DNA of 6,969 bases from CBDUUP01 sp965370435 (GTDB lineage Bacteria; Chloroflexota; Anaerolineae; Anaerolineales; UBA11579). Position 1 is the first letter of the stretch, and each line of letters begins with the position of its first letter. The stretch covers positions 1 through 6,969 of the forward strand of contig CBDUUP010000246.1 of assembly GCA_965370435.1 (NCBI GenBank), read 5' to 3'. The translations under genes and the position numbers were made by a program. A model generated the notes under the pieces. The model saw nothing but the letters and a program-made list of their open reading frames with translations. It did no database searches and was not told the DNA's origin. Positions 1 through 6,001 of the stretch are shown here, piece by piece.

Positions 1-365
1 GGTTCTCCCTGGGACCTCTTGCGGTTGCGCTTGCGTTCTTGCCTCTGGCCGTCGGAAACGCGGTCAGCCAACCTTCCTTGCAGTCCATCATCAGCCGCTT
101 TTCGCCGCCCAGTATGCGGGGGGTTGTGCTGGGGACTTTCCAATCCACCAACAGTATGACCCTGGTGGTCGGCCCCATCCTGGCCGGGCTGCTCCTGGAG
201 ATGGAATTCTCATCCCTATCGCCTCAAATGGCCAATGCCGTCCCCCTGTTTGTGGGCGCGGGCTTGATGTTGGTGGCGGCAGTGTTGGGCCTGCGGGTGC
301 TGAAAATGGAACTGCCCTCCCAGGAAGAATCTGCCCCCCCGCCGGAGGCTGCGCCCGCGCATTGA
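1..365 (+). CDS. MFS transporter, C-terminal fragment (5' end outside window)
   Basis: This is the last ~121 residues of an integral membrane protein; the frame is open from the first base and ends at TGA 363-365. Two hydrophobic stretches are visible, around 'VVGPILAGLLL' and 'LFVGAGLMLVAAVLGLRVL', separated by a short polar loop. The loop before them reads 'SRFSPPSMRGVVLGTFQS', which matches the pattern P-x-x-x-RG-x-x-LG-x-x-QS found in the C-terminal half of drug-efflux-type MFS proteins (TetA-like). The chain ends in a soluble tail rich in Pro, Glu and Ala, ending 'EAAPAH', likely cytoplasmic. Substrate cannot be told from this part. An internal TTG at 39 is not the true start because the homologous sequence continues upstream of it. 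It is followed by a 217-bp gap, so it is probably not in the same transcript unit as dprA. Confidence 0.8.
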   Translation, partial: FSLGPLAVALAFLPLAVGNAVSQPSLQSIISRFSPPSMRGVVLGTFQSTNSMTLVVGPILAGLLLEMEFSSLSPQMANAVPLFVGAGLMLVAAVLGLRVLKMELPSQEESAPPPEAAPAH

Positions 366-500
366 GGCGATTAGAGGAAAGGCTTTTCAGTGTAGGCACA
401 CCGAAACAATATCTATTTATTGGCCCCTGATCAGCGCCCGGAGAGCCGCCCAAATCGCTCTGGGATGATAATTTAGTACTTAAATGTAGGAACGTAGGCC
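366..500. other. Intergenic stretch without a clear gene or terminator
   Basis: No coding frame with a plausible start and ribosome binding site is seen on either strand. There is no GC-rich hairpin followed by a T-run after the transporter stop. Only weak inverted repeats occur, such as GTGT/ACAC around 390-402 and the AT-rich near-palindrome ATTTAGTACTTAAAT around 471-485. The latter lies directly upstream of the -35 box of the dprA promoter and could be an operator, but nothing here proves that. Confidence 0.4.
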
Positions 501-530
501 TTGACAGGGAGAAAACCGTTGTGGTATTCT
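501..530 (+). promoter_or_regulatory. Sigma-70-type promoter for dprA
   Basis: A perfect TTGACA (-35) at 501-506 is followed after 18 bp by TATTCT (-10, 4 of 6 consensus) at 525-530. TGG at 522-524 immediately before it gives an extended -10 element. Transcription would start near 537, leaving a 5' leader of about 46 nt before the GTG of dprA. It is the best promoter match I found in the window and lies in the only sizeable gap upstream of dprA. Confidence 0.65.
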
Positions 531-582
531 CTAGCCCGCTTTTACCCGTCGAATTCCAACTATTCTAACCTGGGGTCCGCAA

Positions 583-1698
583 GTGAACGAAGAAAAACAT
601 TATTGGGTCGGCTTGAACATGGTCAAGGGTATCGGGGCGGCGCGCATGAAGGCCTTGCTGGATTATTTTGGCGACGCCCGCTCCGCCTGGGATGCGCATC
701 CCGACACCCTGCGCGCGGCCAAACTGCCCGCCAAGGCCCTCGATAACCTGCTCCAAAAGCGCGACAGCGTTGATCTGGCCCTGGTCTGGGAGCAATTGCA
801 GGAACAGGGCATCCAGGTAACCACCTGGTTGGATGAGGACTACCCTCGGCGCTTGAAAGACATTGAGCAATCCCCGCCGGTGTTGTACCTGCGTGGAGAG
901 GTCACCGCCGATGATGATTGGGCGGTGGCGGTGGTAGGCACTCGCCGGGTCACCGCTTATGGCCGCCAGGTGGCCGAAGAACTGGGCGCTTATTTGGCCC
1001 ATAACGGAATCACGGTGGTCAGCGGGTTAGCCCGCGGGGTGGACGCCATCGCCCACAAAGCAGCCCTGGACGCCGGGGGGCGCAGCATCGCCGTGCTGGG
1101 CAGCGGCGTAGACCATATCTATCCCGCCGAGCACCGCGGTCTGGCGGAGCGTTTGATCTCTCAGGGCGCGCTGGTCAGCGATTATTCGCCGGGGACGCCG
1201 CCGGAAGGCTCCAATTTTCCGCCCCGCAACCGGATCATCTCCGGCCTGGCTCAGGCGGTGGTGATTGTGGAGGCCGGAAAGAAGAGCGGCGCGTTGATCA
1301 CCGCCAAATTCGCGGTTGAACAGGCGCGAGAGGTATTTGCTGTACCGGGCAACATCAACGCCCCGCAGAGCAAAGGCCCTAACCGCTTGATCCAAGAAGG
1401 CGCCCGGCCCTTGCTGAACCCGAAGGATATCCTGGATATCCTCAATCTGACCATGGTCACCGAGCAGCGCGCGGCTCGTCTGGTATTGCCTGCCGACGCC
1501 ACCGAGGCCCTCCTGCTGGAGGCTTTGAGCCTGGAACCCCGCCATGTGGACGAGATCCGCAACCAGACCGCCTTGCCCATAGAGAAGGTTTCGGCGACCC
1601 TGGCCTTGATGGAACTGAAAGGCATGGTGCGCCGGGTGGGCGGGATGAATTACGTCGCCATACACGAGCGCAAAGCGGATTATCGTGTGGATGAGTGA
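583..1698 (+). CDS. dprA: DNA-processing protein DprA (Smf), recombination mediator for natural transformation
   Basis: DprA binds incoming single-stranded DNA in the cytoplasm and loads RecA on it during natural transformation. The 371-residue protein shows three parts. Residues ~7-40 form a helix-hairpin-helix/SAM-like region ('YWVGLNMVKGIGAARMKALL'). Residues ~80-285 form the Rossmann-like core with the family motifs VVGTRR (117-122), SGLARGVDAIAH (147-158), FPPRNRIISGL (212-222), SGALITA (235-241), VPGNI (254-258) and GPNRLIQEGA (265-274). Residues ~307-358 form the C-terminal winged-helix domain. Length is normal for the family (about 290-390). The GTG start keeps the conserved 'YWVGLN' helix; the ribosome binding site is weak (GGGG, 7 nt upstream). 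A later ATG at 619 would cut into that helix. Only 40 bp separate it from the next gene, with no terminator, so co-transcription is likely. The family assignment is secure; active competence in this organism is not shown. Confidence 0.97.
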   Translation: MNEEKHYWVGLNMVKGIGAARMKALLDYFGDARSAWDAHPDTLRAAKLPAKALDNLLQKRDSVDLALVWEQLQEQGIQVTTWLDEDYPRRLKDIEQSPPVLYLRGEVTADDDWAVAVVGTRRVTAYGRQVAEELGAYLAHNGITVVSGLARGVDAIAHKAALDAGGRSIAVLGSGVDHIYPAEHRGLAERLISQGALVSDYSPGTPPEGSNFPPRNRIISGLAQAVVIVEAGKKSGALITAKFAVEQAREVFAVPGNINAPQSKGPNRLIQEGARPLLNPKDILDILNLTMVTEQRAARLVLPADATEALLLEALSLEPRHVDEIRNQTALPIEKVSATLALMELKGMVRRVGGMNYVAIHERKADYRVDE

Positions 1699-1728
1699 GC
1701 GTTGAGACAAAATTGAGAAATATGAGTT

Positions 1729-1732
1729 GGAG
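1729..1732 (+). promoter_or_regulatory. Ribosome binding site that fixes the manC start
   Basis: GGAG sits 6 nt before ATG 1739. An in-frame TTG at 1727 overlaps this site and would add only four residues (MESS) with no upstream purine box at the right distance, so ATG 1739 is preferred. Confidence 0.7.
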
Positions 1733-1738
1733 TCATCA

Positions 1739-2842
1739 ATGACCGAAGAATCCCTGAGACAGTATTACGCCGTCATCATGGCCGGGGGCGGGGGAACCCG
1801 GCTGTGGCCGCTCTCCCGGCAGGCGCGCCCCAAGCAAATGTTGGAACTGGTTGGGGAGGGCAGCATGTTCCAGATCGCCGTAGACCGGTTGAAGGGGCTG
1901 TTCCCGCCGGAGCGTATTCTGGTGGTCACCTCTGCGGAACAGGCCGCCCAGCTTCAGCCCCAAGCGCCGGAGATTCCCGCCCAAAATTTCGTGGTGGAGC
2001 CTGGCCCCCGTGATACTGCCGCCGCTATTGGCCTGGCCGCGGTCGCCATCCAGCATCGCGACCCCCAGGCCGTGATGGCCGTGCTGACCGCCGATCATTA
2101 CATCGGCAACGTCGAACACTTCCTCAATTTGCTCCGGGCGGCGAAAGTTGTCGCCGGGGAGGGGTATCTGGTCACCCTGGGTATCGAGCCTGACTACCCC
2201 GCCACCGGCTACGGCTACATCCAGAGCGGCGAACTGATCGGAACCTATCAAGATTTGGACGCCTACCGCGTAGTGCGTTTCCGAGAGAAGCCTGACGAGG
2301 ATAATGCAAAAAAAATGATCGCGGGCGGCGACCACGCCTGGAATTCGGGCATGTTCGTCTGGCGGGTGGAACGGGTGATGGAAGAGTTTGCCAGCCAGAT
2401 GCCTGCGCTCTCCGCCGTCCTGGAAGAGATCGCCGCCGCCTGGGGCGCGCCGGATCAGTCAGAGGTCACGCAGCGGGTGTGGTTTGATCTGGAGAAGAAG
2501 TCCATTGACTTCGGGATCATGGAAGGCGCTCAACAGGTGGCCGTCCTGCCTGCCAAAGACCTGGCCTGGAGCGACATCGGCAGTTGGGACGCCCTTTTCG
2601 ATGTTTTGCCCCAAAACGGCAGCGGCAACGTCATCCTGGGTGAAAATCAATATGCCCTGGATACGAATAATTCATTGCTCTATCTCAAGGAGAGCGAACG
2701 CCTGGTGGTTACGATTGGCCTTGAGGATATCGTCATCGTAGATACCGGCGACGTTTTGCTGGTTTGCAAGAAAGATCAGGCCCAGAAAGTGCGTCTGATA
2801 ATACAACACCTGAAAGAAAGTCAGGGTCAAAAATATATTTAG
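1739..2842 (+). CDS. manC: Mannose-1-phosphate guanylyltransferase (GDP-mannose pyrophosphorylase)
   Basis: The enzyme joins mannose-1-phosphate and GTP to give GDP-mannose and pyrophosphate, feeding mannosylation, cell-surface polysaccharides or compatible solutes such as mannosylglycerate. From ATG 1739 it has 367 residues. The nucleotidyltransferase domain opens with the pyrophosphorylase signature MAGGGGTRLWPLS (14-26), with the catalytic R21 and 'RPKQ' (30-33) after it. Further motifs are EPGPRDTAAAIG (87-98), LTADHYI (116-122), DYPATGYGYI (152-161), FREKP (181-185), WNSGMFVW (201-208), SIDFGIME (255-262) and WSDIGSWDAL (277-286). A short C-terminal part (~296-367) fits the left-handed beta-helix of the single-function form. 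The cupin-type isomerase domain of the ~470-residue bifunctional enzymes is absent. It follows dprA by 40 bp with its own good ribosome binding site. The link to dprA and topA is positional, not an obvious pathway. Preference for GTP over GDP follows the family, not a residue I can verify. Confidence 0.93.
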   Translation: MTEESLRQYYAVIMAGGGGTRLWPLSRQARPKQMLELVGEGSMFQIAVDRLKGLFPPERILVVTSAEQAAQLQPQAPEIPAQNFVVEPGPRDTAAAIGLAAVAIQHRDPQAVMAVLTADHYIGNVEHFLNLLRAAKVVAGEGYLVTLGIEPDYPATGYGYIQSGELIGTYQDLDAYRVVRFREKPDEDNAKKMIAGGDHAWNSGMFVWRVERVMEEFASQMPALSAVLEEIAAAWGAPDQSEVTQRVWFDLEKKSIDFGIMEGAQQVAVLPAKDLAWSDIGSWDALFDVLPQNGSGNVILGENQYALDTNNSLLYLKESERLVVTIGLEDIVIVDTGDVLLVCKKDQAQKVRLIIQHLKESQGQKYI

Positions 2843-2869
2843 ATAGGAGTTACGCAGGCGCTCGAATTT

Positions 2870-2897
2870 GAGAATGGAGAATAGAGAATAGAGAATA
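2870..2897. repeat. Four tandem GAGAATA heptamers
   Basis: The 7-mer occurs at 2870-2876 (as GAGAATG), 2877-2883, 2884-2890 and 2891-2897, the last three identical. The array forms the left arm of the 26-nt inverted repeat inside the candidate foldback element. A TATACT hexamer (2903-2908) lies just after it and resembles a -10 box, but no matching -35 box is seen. Confidence 0.85.
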
Positions 2898-2911
2898 GAT
2901 TGTATACTACA

Positions 2912-2967
2912 GATATTGAGGAATCATTCGCTAAAAAAATCAAGCAGCGCTGGAACGATTCAATATC
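2912..2967. repeat. Inner imperfect hairpin of the foldback element
   Basis: The left arm 2912-2929 (GATATTGA, 3-nt bulge, then ATCATTC) pairs with the right arm 2953-2967 (GAACGATTCAATATC). Fourteen of 15 pairs are Watson-Crick, with one A-C mismatch and a 23-nt loop containing a run of seven A. It sits nested between the arms of the 26-nt inverted repeat, so the whole segment can fold on itself as DNA or RNA. Confidence 0.65.
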
Positions 2968-2974
2968 GAACCCC

Positions 2975-3016
2975 GTTTCACTATTCACGAATATCTATTC
3001 ACCATTATCTTTTTTC
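2975..3016. repeat. Degenerate heptamer array, inverted relative to the GAGAATA array
   Basis: Six consecutive 7-mers, each ending in C, can be read in phase: GTTTCAC, TATTCAC, GAATATC, TATTCAC, CATTATC, TTTTTTC. TATTCAC differs by one base from TATTCTC, the reverse complement of GAGAATA. The array therefore forms the right arm of the 26-nt inverted repeat. It ends in a run of six T (3010-3015). Following a stem on RNA this could act as a terminator for dprA-manC, though the stem is AU-rich and the loop is long. Confidence 0.55.
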
Positions 3017-3078
3017 ATAACTTTGAGAATTACTTATCGATAAGAAAGAGAACTGCGTAAGTCTTACTAGATTCAGTT

Positions 3079-3083
3079 GGAGG
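3079..3083 (+). promoter_or_regulatory. Strong ribosome binding site supporting the TTG start of topA
   Basis: GGAGG lies 7 nt before TTG 3091. It is the strongest Shine-Dalgarno match in the window, and no ATG lies nearby in frame. The start it selects brings in an intact four-cysteine zinc ribbon, which supports the choice. Confidence 0.85.
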
Positions 3084-3090
3084 TTTACCG

Positions 3091-5451
3091 TTGGAAGCAT
3101 TTTGTTTTAAATGTAAAGTGAAAAGAGAGATAAAAGACCCGGAGGCGACCTTTACCTCCGCTGGCGGTCCAGGCACCCGCGGGGTTTGCCCCGTTTGTGG
3201 GACCAAGATGTTCAAGATGGGCCGCTCCCCCGCCCACGAAGGCCTCACCCCGCCGGAGAAGACTTCCCGCCCCAAGCGCAAGAAAGCGGTCAAGCGCTCT
3301 GGCAAGTTGGTGATCGTCGAGTCCCCGGCCAAGGCCCGCACCGTAGGGCGCATCCTGGGCAAAGGATATAGGGTGGAGGCCTCCATAGGCCACGTGCGTG
3401 ACCTGCTCCGCTCACAGCTCTCCGTAGACGTGGAGAACGATTTCACCCCCAAATACCGGGTGCCCAATGAAAAGCGCCCGGTAGTGAAGGAACTCAAGGC
3501 CCTGGCCAGCAAGGCGGAGGAAATTTATCTGGCCACCGACCTCGACCGGGAGGGGGAGGCCATCGCCTGGCACTTGTTGGAGGCCGCCGAGATCGAGCCT
3601 GAACGCGCTCGCCGGGTGGTCTTCCACGAGATCACCAAACCGGCCATCGAAGAGGCTTTCGCTCACCCCCGTTCGCTCAATATGGACCTGGTGGACGCCC
3701 AGCAAGCCCGCCGCATCCTGGACCGCCTGGTGGGATACAGCATCAGCCCCATCCTTTGGCGGAAGGTGCGCAACCGCCTCTCGGCGGGGCGGGTGCAGTC
3801 GGTCGCCTTGCGCATCATCGTGGAGCGGGAGGAAGAGATTGACAATTTCGTGCCGGTGGAGTATTGGTCCATCGCGGCCGAATTCCTCCCCGAAGGCGGG
3901 GAAGAATCTTATATTGCAAAACTGGTCCGCATTGACGGTGAGAAATTCGAACTTCCCAACGAAGACCACGTGCGCCCAATCCTCACGGACATGGAGACCG
4001 CCGCTTACGCCATCGGCGCCATCAAGCGAGGCACCCGGCGGCGGAAACCCCCCACGCCATTCATTACCAGCACCCTCCAACAGCAGGCCTCCCGGCGTTT
4101 CGGATTCACCGCCCGCCGCACCATGGCTCTAGCCCAGCAGTTGTACGAAGGCGTTGATCTGGGCGAGGGCGAGACCACCGGCTTGATAACCTATATGCGC
4201 ACCGACTCCACCAACGTCTCTGAAGTGGCCCAGAAAGAGGCCCGGGATTACATCCTTGAGAAGCATGGGAAGGAATACGTCCCCGAGGAGCCGCCCAAGC
4301 ACAAGACCAGTTCCAAGCGCGCCCAGGAAGCCCACGAAGCCATCCGCCCGACCTCGGCGCTGCGCGAACCGGGCATGATAAAAAAATATCTCAACGGCAA
4401 CCAATACCGCCTTTACCAATTGATCTGGCAGCGCTTTTTAGCTTCCCAGATGACAGCCGCGGTCTCTGAAACCCTCTCCGTAGAAGTGAAAGGGAAATCC
4501 GACGATCACACCTATTTACTGCGAGTTTCCGGGTCACGGGTGATATTCCCCGGTTTTCTGGCCGTGTATGAGGAGGCTAAAGGCATCAGTGATAAAGACG
4601 AAAATGGGGACATCGCCGGGATACCTATTGACGCGATGGCTGAGAATCAGCTCCAGGAGCTTTTACATTTACTGCCAGAGCAGCACTTCACCCAGGCTCC
4701 GCCGCGCTTTTCGGATGCCACTCTGGTGAGCGCGCTGGAAAAGAACGGCATAGGCCGCCCCTCCACCTATGCGCCAACGGTGGCGACCCTGCGCGCGCGC
4801 GGCTACATCGTGCGGGAGGAGCGGCGCTTGATCCCCACCGACACCGGGAAATTGGTCAACACCCTGGTTGTCGAGCACTTCCCAGACATTGTAGACCTAG
4901 GCTTCACGGCCAAGATGGAGGCTGACCTAGACCTGGTCGCCTCTGGAGAGCAGCCCTGGGTGGAGATCCTGCGCGAGTTCTATGGCCCTTTCGCCGAACA
5001 GGTGGAGCGGGCCAACATAGCCATGCCGGAAGTCAAGTTAGAGCCGGAGAAGGTAGGGCGGGCCTGCCCGGATTGCACCCATGACCTCATCGTCCGGTGG
5101 GGACGCTACGGCAAGTTCATCGGGTGCAGCAACTACCCAGAGTGCCGCTACACCGAACCCTGGCTGGAAATGATCGGCGTCGTTTGCCCGGATGACGGCG
5201 GGGATTTGGCCCAGCGGCAAACCCGCAAAGGCCGGACATTTTACGGCTGCGCCAACTATCCAGAGTGCGAATTCACCTCCTGGAAACGCCCCCTGCCCAC
5301 GCCCTGCCCCAACTGCGCCGGCACCCTTGTGGTTGCCAACAAGCAATTCGCCCAGTGCCTCAAGTGCGAGGAGCGTTTCCTGCTGGATGAACTTAATCCA
5401 GAATCAGCGGAAGAAAAAACCTCCCCGCCAGAATCCAGCCAATTGGCATAG
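3091..5451 (+). CDS. topA: DNA topoisomerase I (type IA) with an extra N-terminal zinc ribbon
   Basis: The enzyme relaxes negatively supercoiled DNA by cutting and passing one strand. The 786 residues read in order as follows. Residues 1-45 form a zinc ribbon (C5, C8, C33, C36) like the DUF5679 family; 56-70 is a basic linker. Residues 71-~190 form the TOPRIM domain with E77 and K81 in VIVESPAK and the acidic triad D150, D152, E154 in TDLDREGEAIAW. SAGRVQSVALR (231-241) follows. The catalytic tyrosine is Y368 in GLITYMRTDS, with R370 beside it, and NGIGRPSTYAPT occurs at 552-563. C-terminal zinc ribbons use C659/C662/C679/C685 and C739/C742/C756/C759. A middle one has C699, C720 and C726 but Asp at 702, where a fourth Cys is usual. 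The catalytic core is complete, so it should be active. The start is TTG with a strong ribosome binding site. dprA-topA adjacency is common in bacteria; here manC and an AT-rich structured element lie between them. No terminator is seen after it. Confidence 0.98.
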   Translation: MEAFCFKCKVKREIKDPEATFTSAGGPGTRGVCPVCGTKMFKMGRSPAHEGLTPPEKTSRPKRKKAVKRSGKLVIVESPAKARTVGRILGKGYRVEASIGHVRDLLRSQLSVDVENDFTPKYRVPNEKRPVVKELKALASKAEEIYLATDLDREGEAIAWHLLEAAEIEPERARRVVFHEITKPAIEEAFAHPRSLNMDLVDAQQARRILDRLVGYSISPILWRKVRNRLSAGRVQSVALRIIVEREEEIDNFVPVEYWSIAAEFLPEGGEESYIAKLVRIDGEKFELPNEDHVRPILTDMETAAYAIGAIKRGTRRRKPPTPFITSTLQQQASRRFGFTARRTMALAQQLYEGVDLGEGETTGLITYMRTDSTNVSEVAQKEARDYILEKHGKEYVPEEPPKHKTSSKRAQEAHEAIRPTSALREPGMIKKYLNGNQYRLYQLIWQRFLASQMTAAVSETLSVEVKGKSDDHTYLLRVSGSRVIFPGFLAVYEEAKGISDKDENGDIAGIPIDAMAENQLQELLHLLPEQHFTQAPPRFSDATLVSALEKNGIGRPSTYAPTVATLRARGYIVREERRLIPTDTGKLVNTLVVEHFPDIVDLGFTAKMEADLDLVASGEQPWVEILREFYGPFAEQVERANIAMPEVKLEPEKVGRACPDCTHDLIVRWGRYGKFIGCSNYPECRYTEPWLEMIGVVCPDDGGDLAQRQTRKGRTFYGCANYPECEFTSWKRPLPTPCPNCAGTLVVANKQFAQCLKCEERFLLDELNPESAEEKTSPPESSQLA

Positions 5452-5484
5452 ACCTTGCATCAATAAATTCAACCCGATGGGTAG

Positions 5485-5513
5485 TTGCGTATTTTCTCAC
5501 CCTGGTCTACAAT
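5485..5513 (+). promoter_or_regulatory. Probable promoter for the downstream membrane-protein gene
   Basis: TTGCGT (5485-5490, 3 of 6 of the -35 consensus) and TACAAT (5508-5513, 5 of 6 of the -10 consensus) are separated by exactly 17 bp. Transcription would begin near 5520, giving a leader of about 50 nt. The leader contains a short tandem repeat, ATGGCATA twice (5528-5543). The weak -35 keeps this tentative. Confidence 0.4.
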
Positions 5514-5569
5514 ACGAGCTAGAACAAATGGCATAATGGCATAATGCTCAATATCTGGGAGCAAGGCTT

Positions 5570-5890
5570 ATGGAATTGATCCAAAAACAATTAAAAAACC
5601 CGCTGGCGCTCGGCATTGCCGGTTTCCTGGCGGGCGTGTTTTTCGGCCTGGTGATTCTGGGCTGGTGGTTAACCCCGGTGCGATGGGAGAACGCCGGCCC
5701 CAGCGACCTGACCGAAGGCTTGCAAGTGGAATGGCTGCGTATGACCCTGGAGTCTTTTGAGAGAACAGGCAACGTAGTAACTGCCAAACAGCGTTGGGAT
5801 GCTTTGCACGAAAGCGGGCCGGCGATCCTTGAGGCGCTCAAAGCAAACCCCGGGAACATCAACACTCGTATTTTTGAAAATTTCGAATAA
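5570..5890 (+). CDS. Membrane-anchored protein of unknown function, N-terminal half (frame cut by TAA)
   Basis: The ATG start has GGGAG 8 nt upstream (5557-5561). The 106 residues begin with a short basic segment, then one membrane helix at about 12-37 ('ALGIAGFLAGVFFGLVILGW' region) ending in WWLTPVRW. A predicted helical domain follows ('LQVEWLRMTLESFERTGNV', then 'AKQRWDALHESGPAILEAL') and stops at TAA 5888-5890. I do not recognise a named family. From memory, similar 'GWW-x-x-P-V-x-W' proteins occur in Chloroflexota, where the chain continues into a second membrane segment and a C-terminal domain. Here the same frame stays open past the stop to 6592, so this is best read as the front part of a 340-codon gene broken by a nonsense codon. 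If translation truly ends here, the product is a small single-pass protein. Confidence 0.7.
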   Translation: MELIQKQLKNPLALGIAGFLAGVFFGLVILGWWLTPVRWENAGPSDLTEGLQVEWLRMTLESFERTGNVVTAKQRWDALHESGPAILEALKANPGNINTRIFENFE

Positions 5891-6001
5891 GCGATTGAAT
5901 TTAATTCTACCGCCTCAGCGACTGCTTTACCCGGTGAGCCAACCGAATCTGCCGCGCCTCCTGAAGAAGAAAAGAAAGGTTTAAGTACCGGCACATACGT
6001 T

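Larger units (their letters stand above)
2844..3066. mobile_element. Candidate MITE-like foldback element between manC and topA
   Basis: The segment is bounded by inverted repeats, TAGGAGTTACGCAG (2844-2857) and, reverse-complemented at 3053-3066, TAAGACTTACGCAG, matching at 12 of 14 bases. Both outer ends carry TA, as expected of a TA-duplicating insertion. Inside lie a second inverted repeat of 26 nt (2873-2898 with 2981-3006, 21 of 26 pairs) and an inner hairpin (2912-2929 with 2953-2967, 14 of 15 pairs plus a 3-nt bulge). It is clearly more AT-rich than the flanking genes and has no coding frame of its own. It begins one base after the manC stop. No transposase is present, so if mobile it is non-autonomous. 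The TIR looks like an insertion-sequence end, but I cannot name a family. A structured intergenic region that was never mobile is the alternative. Confidence 0.4.

Noticed and set aside
1027..1710. Long minus-strand open frame (227 codons) opposite dprA
   Set aside because: It lies fully antisense to a clear dprA, has no recognisable domain, and is typical of stop-poor antisense frames in GC-rich genes.
1736..2335. Minus-strand open frame (199 codons) opposite manC
   Set aside because: Antisense to a confident manC gene. The composition, rich in Gly, His and Gln, reflects the sense codons, and no family motif is visible.
2880..2908. Promoter for topA using TATACT at 2903-2908
   Set aside because: The -10-like hexamer is good, but the sequence 17 bp upstream is heptamer repeat with no resemblance to a -35 box.
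2870..3016. Possible CRISPR-like array
   Set aside because: Units are 7 bp in direct tandem with no spacers of uniform length and no cas genes; it is a simple tandem repeat.
3412..4080. Minus-strand open frame (222 codons) opposite topA
   Set aside because: It covers the TOPRIM and core region of topA in antisense, and no start signal or domain supports it.
5192..5536. Plus-strand open frame running past the topA stop
   Set aside because: Out of frame with topA over most of its length; Pro/Ala/Ser-rich low-complexity product and no ribosome binding site. It is a shadow of the zinc-ribbon coding region.
5799..5984. Alternative-frame open frame bridging the TAA at 5888, considered as a frameshift route
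   Set aside because: The two halves of the membrane protein are already in the same frame, so a frameshift cannot join them; the product also lacks resemblance to the linker.
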